A DNA stretch of 52,844 nucleotides from Fibrobacterales bacterium Fibro_02 (GTDB lineage: Bacteria; Fibrobacterota; Fibrobacteria; Fibrobacterales; Fibrobacteraceae). Under the pieces are notes generated by a model. The model made no database searches. It saw only the letters and a list, made by a program, of their open reading frames with translations, and was not told the DNA's origin. Made by a program: the position numbers and the translations under genes. Shown piece after piece: positions 43,959 to 51,720 of the stretch. Every line of letters begins with the position of its first letter. Positions within the stretch are counted from its first letter, which is position 1. The stretch lies in assembly GCA_001603905.1 (NCBI GenBank), contig LVAE01000096.1, positions 1 through 52,844 on the forward strand. The letters are read 5' to 3'.

Positions 43959-44959
43959 TGCAAGACAAGACGATTTACTACAAGGTGGCGGAACATATTT
44001 TTTCTGTCGAGGCTAGCGACGCAATTCTGTCGCAGATGTCCAACTACGCCCCATTCGTGACTGACGCCGTCGACACGCCCACCTTTTCGCTTGCGGTACT
44101 TTGCGACACGGATGCTCCCGCCTACACCGAGGAAACCCGCCAGGAAGAAGAAGGCCAGGCCATTATATGCGGGCGCACGGCGGAAGGACTGCCGACATTT
44201 GACTTTTGGCTGTTCGGGAAGTGCGCGGGGATTCTTGTTTGCGAGAAAGATTTTAGAAAGGCGAATTTATTTATTCAACAAGGAAGGGAGATCCCCACCC
44301 TGGTGGCCATGCGCACTAAAGAACAGAGTTCTAAGTGCTGTCCGCCCGCATTCGCGGGGATGACAGAAAAGAACACAAGGATGACAGAAGAGAGCGCGCA
44401 GAAGGTAACGCACCTGGACACGTTCGCCGTAAACAACTCGCTGATGGTCCTGTATTCGTTGGCAACGGCAAACTTGCAGACCGCCCTTTTTCATGCGGCT
44501 GTCATCCGCAACAAGGAACGCGGCTACCTTTTCCTCGGAAAAAGCGGCACGGGCAAGAGCACCCACGCAAGGCTATGGCTCCAGTACAACGAAGGCTCTA
44601 CCCTGCTCAACGACGACAATCCCGTAGTGCGCCTGTTCAAGGGTGAAGACGGCAAGATTTCTACAAAGGTCTACGGTTCCCCCTGGAGCGGCAAGACCCC
44701 GTGCTACCGCAACGAAGTCGTCGATGTCGGCGGATTCGTCCTGCTTTCGCAAACCCCGTTTAATAAGATTTCACGCCTGAAGGGCGTCGCGGCCTACGCC
44801 GCATTGGTGCCCTGCATTTCGGGTATGCGCTGGGACAAGGAAATTGCCAACGGAATCCACCAGACCGAAAACGCCCTGGCCAGCAATGTTCCCGTATGGT
44901 ATCTGGAATGCCTGCCCGACGAAGCGGCCGCAAAACTCTGCCAGGAAACCATCGCATGA
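43958..44959 (+). CDS. HPr-kinase-like P-loop protein with repeat insertion
   Basis: A 333-aa protein resembling the HPr-serine-kinase-like enzymes found in RiPP clusters. The P-loop FLGKSGTGKSTHARLW is at about residues 193-207, followed by LLNDDNPVVRL and YGSPWSGKT, typical of HprK/PEPCK folds. The N-terminal 110 residues are a separate domain. Residues about 120-147 (KCCPPAFAGMTEKNTRMTEE) come from a palindromic repeat in frame. Start 43958 overlaps the upstream stop; its own stop overlaps the peptidase start (ATGA). Some relatives phosphorylate peptide substrates; the target here is unknown. Confidence 0.8.
   Translation: MQDKTIYYKVAEHIFSVEASDAILSQMSNYAPFVTDAVDTPTFSLAVLCDTDAPAYTEETRQEEEGQAIICGRTAEGLPTFDFWLFGKCAGILVCEKDFRKANLFIQQGREIPTLVAMRTKEQSSKCCPPAFAGMTEKNTRMTEESAQKVTHLDTFAVNNSLMVLYSLATANLQTALFHAAVIRNKERGYLFLGKSGTGKSTHARLWLQYNEGSTLLNDDNPVVRLFKGEDGKISTKVYGSPWSGKTPCYRNEVVDVGGFVLLSQTPFNKISRLKGVAAYAALVPCISGMRWDKEIANGIHQTENALASNVPVWYLECLPDEAAAKLCQETIA
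44335..44387 (+). repeat. palindromic repeat copy 8, inside the HPr-kinase-like gene
   Basis: CCGCCCGC-ATT-GCGGGGATGACA hairpin unit (44335-44365) followed by a second AAGGATGACAG end (44378-44387). It is in frame and adds roughly 20-25 residues. Confidence 0.7.
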
Positions 44960-45387
44960 TTTCCGATGAAGTCATCCTGTCCGAAGCGATCCGACTCGTC
45001 CAAGACGGAGTCTGCGTGACCTTTCCCGTAAACGGGCGGAGCATGCTTCCGTTTATCGTTGGCGGGCGCGACAGCGTGATTCTCGAGAAGCCACGCGAGC
45101 TGAAAGTCGGAGACATCGTGCTCGCCAAGGTGGACACCGGACATTTCGTGATCCACAGGATTGAATCGATGGACAAAAGTTCCCTGACCCTGATGGGGGA
45201 CGGCAATCTCGCCGGACGCGAGCACTGCAGCAGAAGTGATGTTTTCGCGCAAGTCACCTGGGTCGTACTTCCCGGTGGCAAGCGACGCTCCCTAGGGGCA
45301 CTCCGTTTCCGCTTGGCGGCCAAAATATGGTATATTCTTTTACCCCTGAGGCGCTACCTGCTTTGGATTTATAGAAAGGTGAATTAG
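44956..45387 (+). CDS. S24/S26 family signal-peptidase-like protein
   Basis: A 143-aa protein. The serine protease motif VNGRSMLPFI (nucleophile S29) and HFVIHRIES (His67-Arg68) match the signal peptidase S26 fold, with LKVGDIVLAKVD between them. His in place of the Lys of bacterial LepB is the archaeal/eukaryotic type. The C-terminal 25 residues (RLAAKIWYILLPLRRYLL) are hydrophobic and basic and may bind the membrane. Start at 44956 overlaps the previous stop. In this cluster it is the obvious candidate for a leader peptidase. Specificity is unknown. Confidence 0.82.
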   Translation: MISDEVILSEAIRLVQDGVCVTFPVNGRSMLPFIVGGRDSVILEKPRELKVGDIVLAKVDTGHFVIHRIESMDKSSLTLMGDGNLAGREHCSRSDVFAQVTWVVLPGGKRRSLGALRFRLAAKIWYILLPLRRYLLWIYRKVN

Positions 45388-45388
45388 T

Positions 45389-45658
45389 ATGAAGATCAAG
45401 AACGGTTTTGTGCTGCGCGACGTATGCGGCGAACAGGTAATTATGGGCGAAGGAATCGGAGCTCTCGATTTCGGCCGTATGCTTTGCCTGAACGAAACGG
45501 CAGCGTTCCTCTGGAAACAGGCGGAAGCACTCGGTGAATGGACTGTAGATTCCCTCGCCGAAGCCCTGCTGAACGAATATGAAGTTTCCCCGGAACAGGC
45601 CAAGGCCGACGTCGCTACGATTGTCGGTGAATGGCAGAAGGTCAACGTGGTCGAATGA
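45389..45658 (+). CDS. PqqD family protein (RiPP recognition element)
   Basis: An 89-aa stand-alone PqqD fold. The pattern GFVLRDVCGEQVIMGEG, LNETAAFLWKQAE and VDSLAEALLNEYEVSPEQAK is characteristic. PqqD proteins bind leader peptides of ribosomal peptides and deliver them to modifying enzymes. A good AAAGGTGA precedes the ATG; the previous stop is 1 base away and its own stop overlaps the exporter start (ATGA). No precursor peptide gene or radical SAM enzyme was found next to it, so the client is unknown. Confidence 0.9.
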   Translation: MKIKNGFVLRDVCGEQVIMGEGIGALDFGRMLCLNETAAFLWKQAEALGEWTVDSLAEALLNEYEVSPEQAKADVATIVGEWQKVNVVE

Positions 45659-47283
45659 AATACGCCCGTTACCTGTGGCAGGCGATGCGGGGTTTCCGCA
45701 CAAGCATCGCCATTCGGATTCTAGCGGGAACTGGGCGTGTTGCGCTCGGACTTTTGATGGTATGGTTAAGCAAGCGGTTCATTGACGAGACCATCCGCAC
45801 GGGCACCCGCGACGACATTACGCGAATGATTGCCTTCCTGGTGCTGACCATGGTAGGAACCATCGTCCTTAGGCTCGTGTACTACTACATGACCGCCTCG
45901 GCCATGGTAAAAAAGTCGAACGCCCTTCGACTGAACCTGTTCAAGTCGCTTTTCGCACGCGACCTCTACAACGGCCAGGAGCTGCATTCCGGCGACGTAT
46001 CGTCGAGGCTTTCCAAGGACATCGAGAACGTGGCGACTTCCACGGTCGATACACTTCCGCAGATGGCAGTGACGGCCATCCAGCTGATAGGCGCATTCCT
46101 ACTGATGCGCTGGTTCGACGCAAGACTAGCGTGGGCACTGTTGTTGCTTACCCCCGTTGTCATCGTGGTCGGCAAACTGATTGCGCGCAAGCTCCGCAAA
46201 ATGACACTTGAAATCCGCGACAGCGAAAGCAAGATTCAGATGCAGGTACAGGAAGGCGTCGAATACAACGCCGTGCTGCGTTCGCTCAAGAGCGAGAATT
46301 GGGTTACGGAACGTTTCGATTCCAGGCAGGACCAATTAGAAAACGAAGTCCTGCGCCGCACGCGCTTCACCACCTATTCCCGATTCGCCATCGGCTCCGC
46401 TTTCGGCCTCGGATACCTACTTGCATTTATATGGGGCGGTCTCGGACTCCGCGACGGCACCATCACCTTCGGCATGATGACCGCCTTCTTGCAGCTGGTC
46501 GGACAAATCCAGCACCCGATTTTGACTCTGCTCGGCCTGATGCCGCAACTGGTACATTCTACAGCGAGCATCGACCGACTGAATGAACTTGAGAACAGCG
46601 CCCACGAAAGCGATTCCCAGGCGCAACCGGAACAAGTCATGCAAGGGAGCCTCGGCGTAAAGCTCGAAAACATCAGTTTCGGCTACATTGGGAGCGGCCA
46701 CGAAGTCTTGCAACAATTCTCTCACGACTTTGCACCGGAAAGCAAAACCGCCATTATCGGCGAAACCGGCAAAGGCAAGACCACTCTTTTCCGGTTGCTG
46801 CTCGGTTTCATCGAACCCGACGCGGGAAGGATGCTCATTTATTCAGAAAATGAGGTCGGGGCAGTCTCGGAAAGCACCCGCGTAAACTTCGTCTACGTTC
46901 CGCAGGGGAACACCCTCATGAGCGGGACCATCCGCTACAACCTGCAACTCGCCTGCCCAGACGCCACCGAAGAGGACATGCTCGAGGCGCTTCATACGGC
47001 ATGCGCCGATTACGTCCAGGAACTCAAGGGAGGCCTCGATTTCGAACTCGGCGAACGCGGCTACGGACTCAGCGAAGGGCAGGCGGCACGCATCGCGATT
47101 GCACGCGGTCTCTTGCGACCGGGAAACATTCTCCTGTTCGACGAAATCAGTTCCTCGCTCGACGAGGCGACCGAAGCGGAACTCTACCGTCGCCTATTCG
47201 AGGCTTACCCCGACAAGACGATGATTTTCGTGACGCACCGCCCCGCCATCTGCGACATGTGCGACGAAATTGTGCGGATTTAG
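45655..47283 (+). CDS. ABC exporter, fused membrane and ATPase domains
   Basis: A 542-aa type I ABC exporter half-transporter. Start 45655 overlaps the pqqD stop. Hydrophobic segments fall at about 20-40, 58-78, 135-175 and 240-300. The nucleotide-binding domain has Walker A GETGKGKTT (369-377), Q-loop YVPQGN, signature LSEGQ (472-476, in place of LSGGQ), Walker B ILLFDEI (492-498) and H-loop at 528. It lacks an N-terminal C39 peptidase, so leader removal would need the separate S26-type enzyme. As last gene of the cluster it probably exports the product. Confidence 0.9.
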   Translation: MKYARYLWQAMRGFRTSIAIRILAGTGRVALGLLMVWLSKRFIDETIRTGTRDDITRMIAFLVLTMVGTIVLRLVYYYMTASAMVKKSNALRLNLFKSLFARDLYNGQELHSGDVSSRLSKDIENVATSTVDTLPQMAVTAIQLIGAFLLMRWFDARLAWALLLLTPVVIVVGKLIARKLRKMTLEIRDSESKIQMQVQEGVEYNAVLRSLKSENWVTERFDSRQDQLENEVLRRTRFTTYSRFAIGSAFGLGYLLAFIWGGLGLRDGTITFGMMTAFLQLVGQIQHPILTLLGLMPQLVHSTASIDRLNELENSAHESDSQAQPEQVMQGSLGVKLENISFGYIGSGHEVLQQFSHDFAPESKTAIIGETGKGKTTLFRLLLGFIEPDAGRMLIYSENEVGAVSESTRVNFVYVPQGNTLMSGTIRYNLQLACPDATEEDMLEALHTACADYVQELKGGLDFELGERGYGLSEGQAARIAIARGLLRPGNILLFDEISSSLDEATEAELYRRLFEAYPDKTMIFVTHRPAICDMCDEIVRI

Positions 47284-49002
47284 CTACTTACATTCGGCGC
47301 GTTCCTTGGCAGAATCAAGTTCGCACCAGTTCTTGCATATCGAAGTCTTGAATTCCAGTTTGACCTTCACTTTGCCATCAGCAAGTTTCTCATTATCGCC
47401 TAGCCGAAATTCACTGCAGATTTCCTCGACCTCGCGTTGGAGGATACTTGACTTTTGGTTCATCAGGTAGTAGCGACTCACAAGTGCACTCTTGCACTGG
47501 TCATATTCCGGCCAGCCGCGGTCAGCACACCAGTTCCACAGATATTCCTTGCAGTTGTTCTTCTCGGGATCTTCAAGGCATTCCTTTTCAAGTTCCGAAC
47601 AGTCCGCGATATGGTTACTTTCAAAGCCGCTCGCCGCGCAATAACGCTTCAGGCCGTCGGCATACGCAGTGGACTTTTCCTTTTCATCCATCGAATCGGG
47701 CAGGAAGATTGACCAGCTGGCCGTATCGAGCATCATGGCGGCCTTCACGTTGGAAGCGTAACACTTTTTCAAGTCCTTGTTGTAGACCGTATCCCGGTAT
47801 TGTTCATAGGCATGCGCATTCGCCGAAATCAAGTCTTCGTAACCGTGCAAGTTAGACCACCCTGCACACGCGACATCCTGGAAGAGCCTGCATCCACGGG
47901 AATCCCAGGATTTTTCCAAATTGTCGCAGTTGTAATCCGCCACATGGCTCATAGACACGCCTTCGCCCTTCACATCTAGGTAAACATGCGAAAGGGCCAC
48001 ACCAGTAAAGACGCCCATTCCGTTTTCGATATTCGACTCGGGAACGATGCGGGAATCGGACACGGATTCCTTCACCTTTTCTACATAATCCACATAGGCG
48101 CGGTCCGTCGCGTACAGGTCAACTGAAACTTCGCCGAGAGGAAGCATCATGTTCATCAGGTAGAGCGTATCCAAGTTGTTGAACCCTGCAATCCAGCGGT
48201 TGAGCGTATAGCCGTAATTCTGTTGCGTTTCCAGCGGGTCATGCATCGAAATTCCTCGGTACCCCGACGAATCTGCATCGGTCATTCCCTTGAACATCTG
48301 GTTGAACGTCGTCTTCACCGATTCCCCGTTTTCCATCCCGTAATTCAAGACCGAGAGGACTCCGCCCACCGTGTTGTCAAACTCCAGGGCACACTTGAAG
48401 AATTCCATATCCATCGGGAATTCCAGGAAGTTGACCGTAAAACTCGCAGACCTTCCATAGCCATGACCGATAACGTAATTTTCGTTATCCACCCACTCAT
48501 AACTTCCGTTGCGCATAGGCACGTTCATTCCCTTGATCATCACACCATTCGGGATTGTCGCGACTGCCTTGTACCTGGATTTTGCGCGATGTTCCGAGCT
48601 GTCCCATTCAAAGTAGGCGTTCATCGTATAGGATTCACCCGCGATACCTTCGTAGCCACTATGGGTAAAGCAGTTCTCGCCATGAAGCACGATGGTCGTG
48701 TCGATCTCACCGAGGAAAGGACGGCTGAAGCGGCCCTGCAGCGTGACATAGGCGCTGTCATAGAAGGCAAAATCTTCCGCAGCCGTTTCATTCAGTTCGT
48801 AGACTTTCGAAAAACAGATTTCAGCGTCACGGTTCTCGACCACATAGCCGTAGGTGTAGATACCCGTGTAGATTTTGCGTTCTTCCGGGGTGTATTCCCA
48901 CGGACCGTGAAAATCGCTGCAGGCCACCAGGAGAAGCACCGCAAGGAAACAAAGACCCTTCCGCAACCCATCAATTTTATTTATTGATTCAAAATAATTC
49001 AT
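47284..49002 (-). CDS. DUF4249-like lipoprotein paired with a TonB-dependent receptor
   Basis: A 572-aa predicted lipoprotein (lipobox LLVAC after GLCFLAV). The N-terminal half resembles DUF4249-type proteins: a beta-rich domain with AYVTLQGRF, SGYEGIAGESYTMNAYFEW and YKAVATIP. The C-terminal half is Cys-rich (CDNLEKSWDSRGC, YCAASG, ECLEDPEKNNCKEYL, ending ERAECK), probably disulphide-bonded and surface-exposed. It starts 9 bases after the TonB receptor stop, as DUF4249 genes usually do. It may form a lid or ligand-capture unit for that receptor. The family match is by pattern, not by search. Confidence 0.7.
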   Translation of the reverse strand: MNYFESINKIDGLRKGLCFLAVLLLVACSDFHGPWEYTPEERKIYTGIYTYGYVVENRDAEICFSKVYELNETAAEDFAFYDSAYVTLQGRFSRPFLGEIDTTIVLHGENCFTHSGYEGIAGESYTMNAYFEWDSSEHRAKSRYKAVATIPNGVMIKGMNVPMRNGSYEWVDNENYVIGHGYGRSASFTVNFLEFPMDMEFFKCALEFDNTVGGVLSVLNYGMENGESVKTTFNQMFKGMTDADSSGYRGISMHDPLETQQNYGYTLNRWIAGFNNLDTLYLMNMMLPLGEVSVDLYATDRAYVDYVEKVKESVSDSRIVPESNIENGMGVFTGVALSHVYLDVKGEGVSMSHVADYNCDNLEKSWDSRGCRLFQDVACAGWSNLHGYEDLISANAHAYEQYRDTVYNKDLKKCYASNVKAAMMLDTASWSIFLPDSMDEKEKSTAYADGLKRYCAASGFESNHIADCSELEKECLEDPEKNNCKEYLWNWCADRGWPEYDQCKSALVSRYYLMNQKSSILQREVEEICSEFRLGDNEKLADGKVKVKLEFKTSICKNWCELDSAKERAECK

Positions 49003-49011
49003 AACGGGCTC

Positions 49012-51561
49012 CTAGAAATACATCTCGAAACTTAACATGATCGGTAAGAAGGGGAACTGCGTAATCTCGGTCTTCTCGGGAGGATTCTTGCTCGTATCGT
49101 AGAACGTGTAGAACATGTTCTTGTGGTCCGTCAAGTTGATGATAGTCCAGCTGAAGTTCCAGCTGTCTTCGCGGCCGACATCGATTGCCTTCACGTCGAT
49201 GCGGAAGTAATCCGACTGGCGGCCCGCATTGCGGCTTCCCGGCAGCACCACCACCTCGTCGCTATACTGCTGGTGCCCCAGCTCCTGCGACATATAGTAG
49301 CCCTTGTATTCGCTGATAGGCATTCCCGCCGAATATTTCATGATGACCGACGAACGGAAGTAGCGGCCTTTTTTCTTGTGCTTGCGGAGGGCATCCTCGC
49401 CGCCGCTCCAGTTGATTCCCATATCCATCTTGAGCGCGTAAGGCTGATGCCAACTCGGATAGTACGGTTTGGTACCGTCGTTGGTGCGCATCACGCTGAT
49501 ACTCTGACTCCAGTTGATCCCGCCAAACCACCAGCCTTTATCCTTGCGCAGCGAAAGTTCGTAGCCGAGCGAATAGCCGTCCGCTGTGCCGAAATGATCG
49601 GCCATCACGAAATCGGACGAAGTCGTTTCCTCGTTGCTGTCGAGCTGCATCACGAACGTGTTCAGATTGTTCTGTGTCTTGTAATAGACACCCACGGTCG
49701 CGTCGTAATCATCAAGAATGCCGCGCTGGCTGTATTCCGCCGCAAACAGCCACGACGAAGCAGGATCGATATGCGTCCCCTTGGTAGTCGTCGTTGCCGG
49801 GTAATAGAATTCGTTCAATGTTTCTTGGTCGGTGTAGACAATCGAATTCAGGTACTGCAAGTAATAGCCACCGTAGAATTCAAGCGTCTTGGAATCGTCG
49901 AGGTTCACCGTCAAGGAGGCTCGGGGTTCCACGCCGAAATGTTCCGCCGCCGTCTGGTAGTTAAAGCGGAGGCCATATTGCAGCAGGTAATCAGGAGCGA
50001 GTTTCCAGGCATCCTGCACGTAGGCCACATGGTGGAATGGCTTCTGGATATCGGCGATACTGATGGATGCCATCGCTTCCTGGTAACGTTCGTAATCGTA
50101 TTCCAGTTCGTAACCCAATGTCAACGTATGGTTCGGAATGCCGCGGTAATTCAACCACTGCTTGCCGGCGAAGGTATACAGATACATTTCGATGGACATC
50201 AGCTCGCCGATTTTCATGGTCTGGTAGAATTCACTGAAAGCAAGCGTCGCGTTGTAATCCCAGTCCCCGTTAAAGCGGTGGTAAATGCCGAACGGAATGG
50301 CAATGTTCCCCCAATCCATATAGAGCGGGTCGAAACTCAGGCGATCCTTGCCGATGTAGTAGCTGAACTTGAAGCGCGTATCCTTGGAGAAATCATACAT
50401 CATGGTCCCTTGCAAGTCCGTGAATTCATAATCCAGGCTCAGGTCCAGAAGACCGATGTAGTTACAAAAGTCAAGCACATAGCCGATGTAAGTGGTGCGG
50501 CCCGCAAAAATCCAGCGCACGGGTCCCTGATGGCCTTCGGTATGGACCTGTGCAGCGAAAGTGCTGATCTTGATACTCGACTTGCTGAACCATTCGTCGA
50601 CCGTATCCTGGCCACCTGCGCGGCCATCCATCTTGAGGACGGAGCTCAGGCGGTTACCGTACTGTGCGGGAAAACCGCTCTTGTAGAACTGCACATCGTC
50701 TATGCCTTCGACCAGGAAGGTGCTGAACAGTCCGAAGAAGTGCACCGGCGAATAGACCACCGCATTGTCGAACAGGAAAAGGTTCTGGTCGGCGGCACCG
50801 CCGCGCACATAAATCTTGGAGCTGAAATCGGAACTTGCGACCACGCCCGGAAGCGCCTGGATACTCTTGATGACATCCGCTTCGGCAAGCCCCGGCATAC
50901 GCTTGATGGACTTCGCGGAAACCACGGATTCGCCGGGTTTGCGCTTCGGGCGACGGCGCAACTGCACCACCACTTTCTTGAGTTCGGTCACGCGGGAATT
51001 GTCGCCTGCGGCGAGGAGGGCTTCGACATTGACATCCTCTTTGGTACTGTCAGATGAATCTGAAGCGGACTGCTCTGAATCCCGTCGCTGCGCTCCAGGA
51101 TGACCATCTTGAGCAATGACACTAGCGGAGTCGCGCGAAACGGCATTGGAACCGTCATTCTGGAGCCCCGCAGGGGCGACGGAATCCATAGACGCATCGT
51201 CTACAAAAGCTTCGCCGAGTGCCTGCGAGAACTGGCGTTCCGCACCGATATACTTGAGTTCATAGCACTTTTCCTTCTCGGCACCTGCCGTGTCGGAATT
51301 CGTGACGCAGATATTCCAGAGGGTATCTTCGGGGAGCACGACGCTGAAGGGCGTACCGACAGTCGTTTGCAAGGCCTCGCCCGATTCCAGGATTTCGACA
51401 TTCAGCTTTTCGTCTGCCGCAAAAGAGGAATCCAGTACGACGCCCTTAAAGACAATCCCCTTCGGAGCAAGGGTATCAAGCGCAAGGGAATCCGACGCGG
51501 TCTCTTGCGCCATAGCAGCGATTGCCGCCAACAAAACGATAATGCAAATTTGAAACTTCAA
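49012..51561 (-). CDS. TonB-dependent outer-membrane receptor
   Basis: An 849-aa receptor. A signal peptide (IIVLLAAIAAMA) is followed by a carboxypeptidase-like domain (GIVFKGVVLDSSF), then an acidic Ser/Asp linker, which two palindromic repeats extend in frame at about residues 125-165. The plug (about 210-330) has VVSAKSIKRMPGLAEADVIK, LPGVVASSDF and IYVRGGAADQNLFLFDNAVV. The 22-strand barrel ends FLPIMLSFEMYF with the C-terminal Phe recognised by BAM. Driven by the TonB2-type complex at 30-36 kb or another one. The ligand is unknown, and no sugar-uptake (SusD) gene is adjacent. Confidence 0.93.
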   Translation of the reverse strand: MKFQICIIVLLAAIAAMAQETASDSLALDTLAPKGIVFKGVVLDSSFAADEKLNVEILESGEALQTTVGTPFSVVLPEDTLWNICVTNSDTAGAEKEKCYELKYIGAERQFSQALGEAFVDDASMDSVAPAGLQNDGSNAVSRDSASVIAQDGHPGAQRRDSEQSASDSSDSTKEDVNVEALLAAGDNSRVTELKKVVVQLRRRPKRKPGESVVSAKSIKRMPGLAEADVIKSIQALPGVVASSDFSSKIYVRGGAADQNLFLFDNAVVYSPVHFFGLFSTFLVEGIDDVQFYKSGFPAQYGNRLSSVLKMDGRAGGQDTVDEWFSKSSIKISTFAAQVHTEGHQGPVRWIFAGRTTYIGYVLDFCNYIGLLDLSLDYEFTDLQGTMMYDFSKDTRFKFSYYIGKDRLSFDPLYMDWGNIAIPFGIYHRFNGDWDYNATLAFSEFYQTMKIGELMSIEMYLYTFAGKQWLNYRGIPNHTLTLGYELEYDYERYQEAMASISIADIQKPFHHVAYVQDAWKLAPDYLLQYGLRFNYQTAAEHFGVEPRASLTVNLDDSKTLEFYGGYYLQYLNSIVYTDQETLNEFYYPATTTTKGTHIDPASSWLFAAEYSQRGILDDYDATVGVYYKTQNNLNTFVMQLDSNEETTSSDFVMADHFGTADGYSLGYELSLRKDKGWWFGGINWSQSISVMRTNDGTKPYYPSWHQPYALKMDMGINWSGGEDALRKHKKKGRYFRSSVIMKYSAGMPISEYKGYYMSQELGHQQYSDEVVVLPGSRNAGRQSDYFRIDVKAIDVGREDSWNFSWTIINLTDHKNMFYTFYDTSKNPPEKTEITQFPFLPIMLSFEMYF
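51075..51106 (+). repeat. palindromic repeat copy 9, inside the TonB receptor gene
   Basis: CTGAATCCCGTCGC-TG-CGCTCCAGGATGACCA-type unit, in the linker between the N-terminal domain and plug. Confidence 0.75.
51154..51188 (-). repeat. palindromic repeat copy 10, inside the TonB receptor gene
   Basis: GTCATTCTGGAG, a CCCC-GCA-GGGG hairpin, GACGGAATCCA: the same unit in opposite orientation to copy 9, 47 bases away, in frame. Confidence 0.75.
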
Positions 51562-51585
51562 ACAAAATCTCGCGTTCTAATTAAA

Positions 51586-51616
51586 AATAGCAAATAAGGT
51601 AACCTTATTTGCTATT
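51586..51616. terminator. 14-bp perfect inverted repeat upstream of the TonB receptor
   Basis: AATAGCAAATAAGG, loop TAA, CCTTATTTGCTATT. On the minus strand it is followed by TTTAATTAG and lies 25 bases before the receptor start. It may be a second terminator of the upstream surface-repeat gene, an attenuator in the receptor leader, or an operator. A weak T-tract (five in a row) makes termination plausible. Confidence 0.5.
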
Positions 51617-51660
51617 GTAACACCTGAAGGAGTAGAATGTGTCACTTTAATTTTTTTAGT

Positions 51661-51690
51661 AAAAAAGGAGATGCCCGCCTTCGCGGGCAT
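51661..51690 (-). terminator. intrinsic terminator of the surface-repeat gene (repeat copy 11)
   Basis: On the minus strand ATGCCCGC-GAAG-GCGGGCAT is a perfect 8-bp stem with a tetraloop, then TCTCC and six Ts. It begins 31 bases after the stop at 51721. The hairpin plus flanking ATGACA (to 51694) is itself a member of the palindromic repeat family, so a repeat appears to serve as terminator. Confidence 0.75.
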
Positions 51691-51720
51691 GACAGCTCCG
51701 CGAACGTGACAAGTTTGCTG

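Noticed and set aside
42798..47283. Lasso-peptide biosynthetic cluster
   Set aside because: PqqD, HprK-like and nucleotidyltransferase genes fit, but the required transglutaminase-like and asparagine-synthetase-like enzymes and a precursor are missing, so the name is not supported.
49123..51057. 644-codon open frame on the plus strand opposite the TonB receptor
   Set aside because: It is a shadow of the receptor in a GC-biased region; the translation is His/Arg-rich with no domain or start signal.
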